From assembly GCA_019022495.1 (NCBI GenBank), contig JAFEKR010000032.1, positions 558,001 through 622,000 of the forward strand: a stretch of DNA of 64,000 nucleotides. The letters are read 5' to 3'. The notes beneath the pieces were generated by a model, which did not search any database, was not told where the DNA came from, and was given only the letters and a program-made list of their open reading frames with translations. The DNA is from Epichloe hybrida. Its lineage: Eukaryota; Ascomycota; Sordariomycetes; Hypocreales; Clavicipitaceae. The translations under genes and the position numbers were made by a program. Numbering within the stretch: position 1 is the first letter of the stretch; every line of letters starts with the position of its first letter. Shown piece by piece: positions 36,495 through 48,992 of the stretch.

Positions 36495-37299
36495 CTTACC
36501 TCTAAGTTATATAGTATAGTTTAAGGTGTAAATATTGCTTATATAATTTCTATAACTTTATATTAGATTATAGATTAATTAAAGATGCCTTAAATCCCTA
36601 TAATTCTCTATATCAACTCTTTTTTATTATATAAATACCTTATAAAGCTAGGAACTATAAAGGAGAAGAAACTAATAATTAATATTATAGCTTTTTATTA
36701 ATTATATAAGAGGTATTAGATTTATAAAGTTAGGTAAATTAATAGTAATAATAATCTAGTAAATATAATAATAAAAGCATTACTAAATTTATTACTTTTC
36801 TCTTTAATTAATTTAAATAAATTAATAATTTATATAGAAGGATAGGTAAAAAGACTTATAATATTAAGGGATAGGAACTTAAATAAGGACTAATAAACTA
36901 ATTTAATTAACTAATACTATAATAGCTAATTAAAGCAGCGAATTCCTATTAAGGGATTTACTTATATATACTTTCCTTTAATCTGATTTTTATTATATTT
37001 TTAAGCTCTTTAGCTATAAAGGAAAAAGAGAGACTACTAGTATTAAATCCTTTAGATTTTTATTAGTTTAATTGTAGCTAAAGACTAGACTAAATTATAA
37101 GTCTAGTGTAATATATATAATATAATTAGCTATATTAATTTACTACCCTCTTTTTTACCTTACTTATAAATTTCGCTTACTTTTCTAGCATCTAGACTTT
37201 CCCTCTTTTCTCCCCCTTTCCTAGCTAGCAAACTATCTCTCATTAACTTCAATACTACGGAATTATCCTACTTGCGCAGGCACCTTGGTGTAACTAACA
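36495..37299 (+). mobile_element. 3' end fragment of a B-type Copia element (B'')
   Basis: Begins inside RNase H (equivalent to about 6978 in B') right after P4 and runs through the element's 3' end into a 259-bp LTR (37041-37299, CCTTTAGATTTT to GTAACTAACA). It is more heavily mutated than B' and has no usable frame. Confidence 0.8.
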
Positions 37300-38914
37300 G
37301 AAAAAGATATAAAATTATTAGGAAATAAAGAAAGATAATTAAGGGGAGAAACAACTTAAAGGATAGCTAAGAATAATTACTAGCTTATAGTATTATAGTT
37401 AATACTATCTTAAACCTTACTAGCTTATTAAGGTAAAGAATAGCTAAGGTAATTATTAGTAGTATTATTGTAAGGAATATAGTAGCTAGATAACTAAACA
37501 AGATAACCTATATTATCCCTATCAATTTTGGTACTGCTTCACCTCCCACATGCAAAATGTACTACGCATCTTGAACAGTAAAGTGGAAGTTAGCGCACGA
37601 AAAAAGGTGGAAGAGGGAAGTGTATTTCTAGCATGTGATTGCTGCTTGATAATCTTGACACTGGTCCTTGCTTCGAATCGTTATCGAGAAAAGAGCAGAC
37701 CACTTGGCCATAGCCTCACACATACATATCAGCGGGTAAGATCTTAGCTTTGTGGGTTGGCAGGGGTGGATTCCAGGGCGCTAATTCCAGTGGCGGCAGG
37801 GTGGCCGGGGCCGGGCGAATCATCGAATGCACGTCAGCGAGGAAAGCGTGGGGACAGGCATTGACTAACAAGGCGGGCGGCCTTGGGGGCTGAGGCCCGT
37901 TGTTACCCTCGCTCCGTCTGCCTGTCCTGTCCTGTCCGGGATTGAGTATTGAATTGCGTGATATTGGCTGGAGTGGGCTTTGCTACTCTTCAGCTCGCTC
38001 AGCTCCAGGCAAAGAAAAGGCGTCTCGTCCCGTCCGGCAGTTCGGAAAGGGGGGGATCCTTGCCGGCAAACCTACTAGTGCTGAGAAGTGCTGAGAAGTT
38101 GCTGACTGGCCCCCCTTTTGCGCTCGGTACGTACCATGTCAAGTTGTGCTTGTTACCATGACGATTGTGATGATTAGTATCGCGTCTTCGAACATGAGCG
38201 ATCGACACTACCGAGACGGATGAATGGCTCCGCGCAGCGTTTTTTTTTAAACTCTGATTTTCTTAAGGAGTGAGACAAGTGTGTCGATTGGAGGCAGTTC
38301 AGGTTGCAAATCAAACTCCGGCGGCAGGCCGAGCTAGCAAAGCTCATGCAAGGAAAGGCCTCGACTTTGAGGTGTCCGGTCTGCACCTTCTTCGCAACTC
38401 GCACCTGCACCCCGCCGCGCTTACGAAGAAAGTGACGGTTGATCTGAATCCTTGACCCTCGACCTGTCGTAATATACGTGCATCACTTACATACACACTC
38501 GTCTCGTGGATGTCCTCCACATGGGAATCCCTCCCATGTTCGGAGCACGGAGGATGCCTCGCATCTTTTGCTCCCGTCCGTTAGCCCAGCCCAGCCCAGC
38601 CCAGTCCAATTCAGCCTAGCTCAGCTCTTCAGCGTCCTGAGCTTTTAGCTGCACCGTAAAAAGAGTCAAGCCTGACGAGCAAGATCAGGATCCAAATGCA
38701 TCTACTATTCTTACTGCCGCTCCACCATTTAAGACACACTTTGCCGGATCTTTCTTCTTCTTGGCCAGAAGCTTGGACATATCACTGGGCACTTTCCTCC
38801 TCTGCAACCATTCTTATGCTTTCCTTGAGCATTGATACATCTAACTTCGTTGCTAACCTTGCCGACTAACGCACTTACACACAATACCTTCACACTCATA
38901 CCATCATCATCACA
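37300..38914. other. Isochore boundary and homocitrate synthase upstream region
   Basis: AT-rich DNA continues to about 37515 and then switches within tens of bases to GC-rich unique sequence. There is no supported gene here. A (CCCAG)n run lies near 38583-38605. The last 200 bp hold pyrimidine tracts (about 38747-38762 and 38799-38804), common in fungal promoters. The start codon at 38915 sits in a CACAATGG context. No TATA box is convincing. Confidence 0.5.
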
Positions 38915-40962
<2,048 letters not shown>

Positions 40963-43112
40963 ATTGCAAGATGGGCGTTGTAATACGCATGCATTATGAA
41001 AAATTTTTTTTTGCAGCCTTTTTTTCCCTTTGTGTCCCTTTTCTTCATTTAATATGAATTTGCAAAATTCTGGCAGGGTCAAAACTACAAGGAGTCATGT
41101 CTATAACACAAGGTTGTATTCACATGACGTGATAAATTTACACATTTCATGAATCAAAAACACGGCCCAGCAAGCGGCTCGTTCATAAGTCAATGGCCAA
41201 CCGATGATGCTTACTACATTCTTAGCGTGCAATGCGTACTGATATCCGCGAGTTCAGCCCGTCCAGCCCGTCTATACTTCTTTGCCTAACCAAGCCCTCA
41301 TACTCAGAAACGCGGTCCGTTCCCTTCAAAATGTCTCGGCCACTCGAAAGAGTATAGCCCTCCGCGGCTTGAGTCTAGCATTCGGTATCACAGGCTGGAG
41401 CGAGACTTGTACGGGAAAGACAACATTTTCACAGAATTGGTGCCAGTAGCATGTGGTAGTACAGTGGATAGAGATGTTAGTCCTCAAGCAATTGGCACGC
41501 AACGAGGGGATCTTTGCAAAGTCATTCCCGTAAGTTCACTCGAAGGGACCGATAAAGGGATCAATCCATTACATGCCTATCAACTGCCGGCTTGCTCTGG
41601 GGCAGATGTCAACTAGGATCCTGGCCGTATGAAAACCTTCCAATCTAAGCCATGCTACTAAATCAAACAATGAAGCAGAACAGGGATTTTATAACACTCA
41701 CACCCTAGCACATGAGCCTTGATTCCACCACTGAGTGAGTGCACCGTGTGTGTAACTCTGACATAAGAGCTAGTCTTGCGAATGCTCTCAGGGCCAGACA
41801 TAATCGTACAACGGCAGAGCCGAACCAGTACGGAGGCTTGATGGCAGCAGCAGTTTTTATTCTTATCTTACACGGCAATCTCGTCAGCCGCGGACATGGC
41901 CAAGCTCATCCATGGCTCGTGCAACAGCATCGATGTTTCCGGAATCTAACCAGCCGTGTGACCCTACGGTGAAGAAGCTTGTACAAAGGGCAGGATTTGG
42001 ACAGAGCAAGACTCGGAGTGAGGAGAGGGAGTAAAGAAGGAACAGCTGGAGAAGCTTGCTGGGTGTACATGGAGGGTCGGCGATTACGCGGCTTTCTAGG
42101 AGCGATCGAGCGATCCTGACAATTGGGGGAATCGATCGTTCTGCGACCTCCGCGATGAGCATCTCGAGATGGCTATGAGAAGACACGTACCGGCATTGAT
42201 TCGGGAGATGATACTTTCATCTGTCCTGATCTAGTGGCACAAGAAAAGCTGAACAGAAGTCAGGCCTTGTTGGCGGTCACGTCACGTCAGCCGTTGAAAA
42301 GTTGCTGACAGCTAGCGCTGTGCAACTGTTATTTCTGCTTGCAAGATTATTTATTTGTTGTCCATCAAGCTGGACCTTACTGCTGCCGGCAGCTGAAAAC
42401 CTGCCTGACTTTCAAAGATGATGACCTCGAGCAGTCCTACTCCTCATTCATGCAAGTGGCATTGCACATCTACGGTCAGCTGCACGCTCTGATGTATGCT
42501 CTCGCAGATCTGCCAAGATTGAGGGCTGGTGATGCATCGCTCCGGATGGCGCATGACTTACAACTGCACCGACTTGGATCACACCCACATATGTGCACCT
42601 CTGCTCGGACACTGGTCAAGATGACTGTACCGAGTCTTACGTAATATTCTCACCGGTGGTGACACGGGATTTCTTTTTCTTTGCAATGGTTCCCTCCCTT
42701 GGCTCACTCAATGGCTGAAGGTGATACAAGAGTAAGCTATGTAATGTAGATGACAGAATTACACCGTACCACGACAGAACCTACCGACAGTTTGTGGTAT
42801 GATCAAGGTTTTTTTATCTAGAATCATGCGAACTAAAATCTGACGACTATAATATATTTTCCGACTAACCGACCTACTAGCTATCGAGTCGGGCAACATC
42901 TCATCCCCTGTGTGAAGATCGACATACGACGAGCGAGTTTAGAGGCAATATCAACTTCATGACGCACTCGGTTGGGTTGTTGGTCGCTGTTCGCTGGCGG
43001 CTTGTGTATTTAAGGATGGTTGAGTGCCCGTTCGGTTGCCAAATCATCAAGACATCTCATCTCACCAACACTGCCTGCTCTCAATCATTTCAAGCCCATC
43101 ATTGCCAACAAA
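40963..43112. other. Intergenic, no supported gene
   Basis: About 2.1 kb. Short open frames occur on both strands (for example 42339-42644 plus, 41884-42186 minus), but none has recognisable motifs, flanking splice signals or a codon pattern like the neighbours. T-rich sequence at 41004-41044 may mark the homocitrate synthase 3' end. The possibility of non-coding transcripts cannot be judged. Confidence 0.4.
43007..43013 (+). promoter_or_regulatory. TATA-like element upstream of the cysteine-rich secreted protein
   Basis: TATTTAA lies 100 bp before the start codon at 43113, in a GC-normal context. The spacing suits a TATA box with a ~70-nt leader. This is motif and distance only. Confidence 0.35.
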
Positions 43113-43414
43113 ATGAAGATTCTCAGCATCCTCGCTCTCCTTGTCGCCGCTGCGGCTGCTATCCCCGCCGAGGACAATGTGCTCGTGAGTCCGCCCCCTG
43201 ACTTCCCCCTCATACCCATAGCACCGAGTCATGCGACCATATGATAATAACTAACAACCGATCGATCGATCAGGAGCGACGATGCCAGCGCAATGGTCAA
43301 TACTGTGACAACGCCGCTATTCGCTGCTGTGCCGGTGTCTACTGCTGTGGCGATGGTGCCACGGGACGATGCACTGAGCCCAACGCTCGCCCACCAAACC
43401 AGATCTGTGTCTGA
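43113..43414 (+). CDS. Small secreted cysteine-rich protein
   Basis: Two exons (43113-43184 and 43274-43414) give 70 aa. The intron starts GTGAGT, ends CAG and falls between codons. Residues 1-16 are a classic signal peptide (MKILSILALLVAAAAA), followed by a short acidic segment and a dibasic ERR at 25-27 that could be a Kex2 site. The mature part has eight cysteines at 28, 35, 42, 43, 48, 49, 57 and 69 (C-x6-C-x6-CC-x4-CC-x7-C-x11-C), likely four disulfides in a knottin-like fold. Such proteins are often secreted effectors or antimicrobial peptides. The function is not known here. It is isolated, about 5.6 kb from the repeat block. Confidence 0.75.
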
Positions 43415-43901
43415 GCACGCACCGAGCGCCTGTGAATCCAATTCCTTCTGGTCGCACGCTTTGGGGCTCAGAAATTCGGGAACGTGCTGGGCTGCAAGGA
43501 GATGGATACGCTTGAGAACGGTCGGTCATTCGTTTTCACGCCTTTGTTGTCGCGTTCTGATTCCTGAACATGGGATTTGGACCACTAGCTTAGCTAGGAA
43601 ATACATACATTCTTTTGAAAGCACATTTGTACTCTTCAAACCCATGGACGGACTTTCGTTGGTTGGTGGTACATTGAGTTGTGGGCTGCCATAAGCGGGT
43701 CTATCCGTCTCCACATTTGACGTGCCAGGGGGGGGTCCGGTCCAACCGCAACGTCATCTCTATGTATGTAAGCTGGCGACAACGACAAAGCCAAGCCAGG
43801 CACCACGCAACATCAACATTTTCCATCTCTCAACGCCAGCATCGCCACGCACTCCCTGCCCGCCAACACATGAAGCAACCCTCATATGCCACCCCGAAAG
43901 G
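43415..43901. other. Intergenic and TLG1 leader
   Basis: A 487-bp gap. The plus frame of the next gene stays open upstream to 43722, but that extension lacks SNARE-family character. No other feature was recognised. Confidence 0.4.
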
Positions 43902-44711
43902 ATGATGTCCTCCACCAACGAGGAGGACCCCTTCCTCCAAGTCCAGCAGTACGACTTCCCCCCCCCCCCTCCCACCTTCTTCGCCCAAAAAATCCAAACT
44001 AACACGCCCTCCCCAAGAGACGTCCTCGCCCAGCTATCGTCCACCCGCCCCCTCTTCGCCTCGTACCTCCGCATCCGCTCCCTCTCCACGACCCCGTCCT
44101 CCCCGGAACTCGCCTCCGCCCGAACCGACCTCGAGTCCGCGCTGGCCTCTCTCGCCGAAGACCTCTCCGACCTAGTCGCCTCCGTGCAGGCCATCGAGTC
44201 CAACCCCTCCCAGTATGGCATCTCCACCGACGAAGTCGCCCGCCGAAGACGCCTCGTCCAGGAAGTCGGCGGCGAGATCGAGGACATGCGCGAGGAACTC
44301 ACCACGAAACTGGGGGGCAGCACCGCACCCGCACCCGCACCCGCAGGCCGTCTTCCTGATCCCGACTCCTTTGCCGTCGGCGGAGAGGCGGACGCGGACG
44401 CGTACGCCGAGTTCGAACAGCAGCAGCAGGTGGAGATGATGCGCGAGCAAGACGAGCACCTCGACGGCGTGTTTCAGACGGTGGGCAGTCTGAGACGGCA
44501 GGCGGATGATATGGGGAGGGAACTGGAGGAGCAGGGGGAGATGCTGGACGGGGTGGACGAGACGGTGGACAGGGTCGGCGGCAGGCTGCAGAGTGGGATG
44601 CAGAAACTGCAGTACGTCATGAGGAAGAATGAGGACCGCTGGAGTAGTTGCTGCATTGGGGTGTTGATCTTTGTCCTCATTCTGTTGTTGTTCTTGTTGT
44701 TGATTTTGTAG
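43902..44711 (+). CDS. TLG1: t-SNARE, Tlg1/syntaxin-6 family
   Basis: A Qc-SNARE that mediates fusion of endosome-derived vesicles with the trans-Golgi network. It is a single exon of 269 aa. ATG 43902 is immediately followed by a second ATG (43905), and MSSTNEEDPF is the expected family start. The N-terminal three-helix domain (syntaxin-6 N type, about residues 5-125) runs from DPFLQVQ through DLSDLVASVQAIESNP and ends near EEIEDMREEL-like sequence. A proline/alanine linker (PAPAPA) precedes the SNARE helix (about 185-240) with heptads and the zero-layer glutamine in EEQGEML. A C-terminal membrane anchor of Leu/Ile/Val (about 247-269) follows two cysteines that could be palmitoylated. The frame also stays open upstream to 43722. 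Confidence 0.88.
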   Translation: MMSSTNEEDPFLQVQQYDFPPPPPTFFAQKIQTNTPSPRDVLAQLSSTRPLFASYLRIRSLSTTPSSPELASARTDLESALASLAEDLSDLVASVQAIESNPSQYGISTDEVARRRRLVQEVGGEIEDMREELTTKLGGSTAPAPAPAGRLPDPDSFAVGGEADADAYAEFEQQQQVEMMREQDEHLDGVFQTVGSLRRQADDMGRELEEQGEMLDGVDETVDRVGGRLQSGMQKLQYVMRKNEDRWSSCCIGVLIFVLILLLFLLLIL

Positions 44712-45272
44712 GAGCGTGGACGGGGGCGGGGAAACCTGCGCATGTGGTGGAATTTTTTTTTTTTTTTTAGCATAGCGAGTTTTTTTTTTTTTTTTTCTAA
44801 TATAGTTTGTGTCTTTGTTTTTGTTTTTGGCAGTAGTCATGTTTCTGTGACGCAGTTTTTCGATCGAGGTGAGGACAGATGGGGTTTGTGACGGTTGGAA
44901 CGGTCGGTCTTGACTTGAGATGAGAAAATAACGCGTTGCTGTTTATTTTCCCTTGGCCTATGGTATACGTACACGGTGGGCTAGAAAGGGTTTCCAGATT
45001 CCGGTGGCCTTTTGATGTTTTCGTGGGTTCAAATTCCCCCCCCCCCCCCCCCCCTTTCCCCTATCCCCAAAACGTTATGTACAAGATAGAACAAGAGTCT
45101 ACGCAATCGGTGCATCATGTGTCACCGCGTTCCCGGCACAGTAACATGGGAGCAATCCACTTTCAATGCCCGTTCTCTCGATTGACGCCTCGTCTTTTCC
45201 GCTTTCCATCATCCCCTGAGCGTCGCTCACTTGCTCGTCGTGCGACCGAAGGAAATGGGGCTTCATCCATCG
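44712..45272. other. Convergent 3' region between TLG1 and GLE1
   Basis: The two genes end toward each other. Poly(T) runs occur at 44752-44769 and 44780-44796, and a run of about 18 C near 45036-45053. No gene is supported. Confidence 0.5.
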
Positions 45273-46966
45273 CTATGCCAATGCTAGCCCTCCGGCTGAA
45301 CGAAGCGTTTCACCCAGTGCGCGCAGCGACCCGGCGGAATATGAGTTCGCAGGTGCCTTCTTCGGAAACTCCACCAGCGCGAGCCTCAGTGCCGCCACAG
45401 CAGCATTCCCATAAAAGTTGAGGAACCGCTGCTCATATCCGTTGATCATGAATCGCAGAACCACCAGTTGGGTGTCGGAAATCTCGTTCGGCGGGCTGTT
45501 CACAATGCACGCGAACGCTTTCCAATAATTTGTGGGTGGATATGGGTTTGCCTTGGAGGCCTTGCTGAAGTCCCGTAGCGAGATGGAAGCAAAACCTGTT
45601 CCGAGACCCGCCATTATATCATGGTGTTTATGCTCCTCGACCCATGATGAGGGTCCGTCCCTTTTCCAGCCAAGCGCTTGTTTACCCATATCGGACTTGT
45701 CGTTGCCTCTTGATCCGAAAAGCACAGGACATGCGACTCTAAACTTGGCGAGCAGAATGTCCATCAGGGACTGCCCTCGCCAAGAGAAATCCTTGTGGGA
45801 GAAAACTTGGGCCGTGAAGACGCCGATAGGATCCGCGGCCTTTGGATTCGCCTTACACTCGTTGATGAACTGGCCTATTATGCCCTTGGCGATGATGTTT
45901 ATTGAATAGACGAACAGAGATGGTATGGTAGGCCCGTTGTTTGGGACGTCTTCGGTTGAAGGCTGGCGAGGTGTCGCTACAAATTGGCTTCCATCAACCA
46001 TGGGGCTGGGGAGCTGTCCATCAAGTGACTGGCGCAGCAGGGCCATAATCTGGCTTGTCTACGGGAGGTTGTTCTTATTAGAAAAAGACATGGTGCGTGT
46101 AGGGCATGCAGCATCTGACTTACTACGTGCACGTTGGCTCCCCTATCGCCGGTCAATTGTCCAATCGTGACGCGAAGCTCTCTTCGGATGAAACCGACAC
46201 TGCCCTTGAGGGGTGACCCTGCGACCTTTGATTCAGTTGCAAGATCTTTTCGTAGTTGCTTAAGAGCCTGATGAATCTGTATATATCGATCCGACAATGG
46301 GTCTAGAGATGACTTCTGCTGCGATGGCTGAACTGACGATGCAAACTCGGGTCGTTGAGTTGGAGCCACACTCGGCATTGCTGGGGAGGGCTTGTTCTGG
46401 TCCGGGGCTGGTGATTGTTGAGGCTGATCTTGTTTCTGGCCAACTGTGCCAACTGGACCGCTTTTCGCCTGTTGGCACAGATTCGCAAATGGTCCATTTG
46501 GCTGTTGGAGTGATGCGTTCGGCTGCTGTGCCTTGAACTGCGTCCGTGAGGGAGCCTCTGAGTCCTTGGCCTCCGGCAGCACTGGCGCAGGTTTCTTCTC
46601 CTCGGCTTGCTTTTCGACTGGCTTAACGGGTTCTGGTTCTGGCTTGGGCGGCGGAGGTCTAGGTATCGATTTGGCCCTCAGCTCTTGCAGTCTCTTCTCT
46701 TCGGCCGCAATTTCCGCCTCTGCCTTTAGTCTCTCTTGTTCCCTGCGCTCCTGCTCCAATATTCGATTACGCTCCTCCTTGAGATTATACAAGTCAAACA
46801 CCCGGAGCGCCGTCTCTCTCACTCGATCGTGTTCAGCTTGCGCCGCGGCCAGGGCATCGCGGTGGGTCAATTCCGTATTTCGATCATCCAGGAGGAAGCT
46901 GGACACGTGGCCGCGGTCGGGACTCGAGAGTAGCTGACTTCTCCTCAGCGGCGAGGAATTTGTCAT
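45273..46966 (-). CDS. GLE1: mRNA export factor GLE1
   Basis: A nucleoporin-associated factor on the cytoplasmic face of the nuclear pore that, with inositol hexakisphosphate, activates the DEAD-box ATPase Dbp5 during mRNA export. Two exons (46124-46966 and 45273-46058) are joined across a 65-bp GTAAGT...TAG intron in phase 0, giving 542 aa, close to the yeast protein's length. Residues about 40-100 form a charged coiled coil (AAAQAEHDRVRETALRVF through ERREQERLKAEAEIAAEEKR). A Pro/Lys/Gln-rich linker follows. The C-terminal GLE1 domain starts near LKQLRKDLATESK and contains IGQLTGD..., then SLFVYSINIIAKGIIGQFI and SYWKAF-like NYWKAFACIVN. The protein shares a 2-kb upstream region with SSD1 on the other strand. 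Confidence 0.93.
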
Positions 46967-48992
46967 TGTGTTGGTTGCGGTGATGGCCGAGAAGGACGCG
47001 TGTTGTTACCGTGTCATCGGGAGGCGTTTGCAATCATGCACTCGACAAGGGTGATACTCCTTGCCGTTTCCCTATGTACATGTACTTCGTTGTATGTATA
47101 CGTATGTAGGTTTCGTCGTCGAATGGAACTTTCTTTAGGGGACAGGGACTGGCTGGTAGCTAGCAGCGCACTCGATAAGTATGTAAGTGGGTGATATCGC
47201 GTGGATGGGGTACGTACCACATGTGATTAGTAATCGCAGATACGCCACTTGCAAGCGGGTGGTTGGTACGGATCCGTACGCCACAAAGATAAGGCCCGAC
47301 CACGCACCTTATACATGTAGCTCACGTCATCATCATCGGTGACAGCCTGACAGGTGACTAATAAAAGTTGGTTTACGAAATTCTGAAAATCCTGTAGGGT
47401 AGGGTAGCGATTGCATGTCGCAAAGCTTGCCAATGGATTGATTGTCTGAAGTCATCAAACGTCATAAAGCAGTCAATCAAGTCCATCTTTTGTGTGAAAT
47501 GGTCTCATTTCCCTAGCCCCGGCCCTGCACCACATAACCCTTGTCAACGTTGGCTTGAGTCTCCTTTGTGATTACGTCCGTAATAGTCCGTAGATTGTTC
47601 GCATCACACATGATATCAGCAGGCAGTACGGCGTATACCTGGACAGGCCACTTCCGGAAGCCTGAATTGGGCTGATAACGTCAACACCGCTTCCTACCTT
47701 TCTTGTCCGAGATCTGGTAGGCAGGTATCTTTCGCCAGGCACCATGCCTCCCGTACGGACTCTCTTCCTCATGCGCGCGTCTTCTTGCTGCATCATCGCA
47801 TTGCAGCCTTGCAAAGCATCTGCCGTTTTGCACAAAGCGACAGGCATCTGCAAACAGATTGCTGTACATACGGATTACCAGAACAGGGTTGGAGATTTCA
47901 AGTCAAACGAGTTTATGTATGTACAGTCGACCCCACCCCACCGAATGGGGCCAAACCTATGTACATATGTATAGCGTGACAGCGCTAATCAATCCACCCA
48001 CTTCTTCCACGTTGACGGTTGTCTCGTCTCGTCTGCGCCGCTCGCTGTCACACAAGGTCGTCAGACAATTCGATTGCTTTCCAACCTTCGTTCTCGACCG
48101 TAGTCATGGCGAAGCTTCACTGCGCAGGCGTCCGGTATCTGATGAGGTGGCTCCACGCGTGAGCAGGAGGGGACCATACATAGAAGTACATGTACACGTA
48201 CGGATCCGTATGTACACGGGATATTCCACAGTCCACCAGACCATGGAATAAGTAATTCTGGTGCTCAAGTTGGTCTGGTGGCTGATGGCTGATGCCCCCC
48301 CGTTGCCCCCGTTGCCCCCGTTGCCCCTTTCCCATTGCCCCCCCCAGCTCTTCACGCCGCCAAGCCCCCAGCGAGCCGTCGGTCGAAGGGCCCCCTCCCA
48401 AAGGTACGTACCCGAGCAGACAGCTGCCACGACGCATCCATTACTACCTGCACTCGACTCCCTTCGTCTCTTCCCACCGTGCACCACCATCCTCTTGTCC
48501 TCAGTCTATTATCCAGAGCTGGGCTTTCCCCCTCTTTCCTCATCTCGTCCATCCCGTACCGCCTTCCTTTCTCCCTCATCATCACCACGGCACTGTTTGT
48601 CCTTTTGCACGCTCCTTGGCTCTGGTCGAGCTCGCTTTTGCAACCCAGCCGCAATCCCACCCTCCTTTTGGCAACCACCGTGCATCACATCACATCCGTA
48701 CCAGCCTAAGCCTAAGCTCCGAGGGCCTCGCTTGCTACTGTCTCTAAAGCTACATGTAGCTTTCAGCCAATCTTGAAACAGCCGCCAGCCATCTATCTTG
48801 CGCAACGCATCGATCATATAACCCCTCGACAGGAACAAAGACAATACACACTCGACTACCAAAACCCCCCCCTCTCTCCAGGAACTTGATTGTCACACGC
48901 TTGCCGTCGTGCATCGCATCGACCGGCCGCACTCGACGTGCTTCCCAAATACTTTCATCCAACTGTGTGCTGTGCGCCCCTGAGTACCCATC
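46967..48992. other. Divergent upstream region of GLE1 and SSD1
   Basis: 2 kb without a supported gene. Many short frames exist on both strands but lack domains. Notable repeats are GTTGCCCCC units near 48301-48326. The SSD1-proximal ~750 bp are pyrimidine-rich, consistent with a long 5' leader. Confidence 0.45.

Noticed and set aside
42339..42644. 101-codon plus frame in the 2.1-kb gap
   Set aside because: No recognisable motif, no signal peptide, no splice partners; consistent with chance.
44172..44840. 222-codon minus-strand frame opposite TLG1
   Set aside because: Antisense shadow of a GC-rich SNARE gene; its His/Leu-rich composition mirrors the sense codons, and the sense product is clearly recognisable.
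48261..48776. Several long overlapping frames upstream of SSD1
   Set aside because: All three plus frames are open at once in a pyrimidine-rich stretch, typical of composition bias in a leader region.
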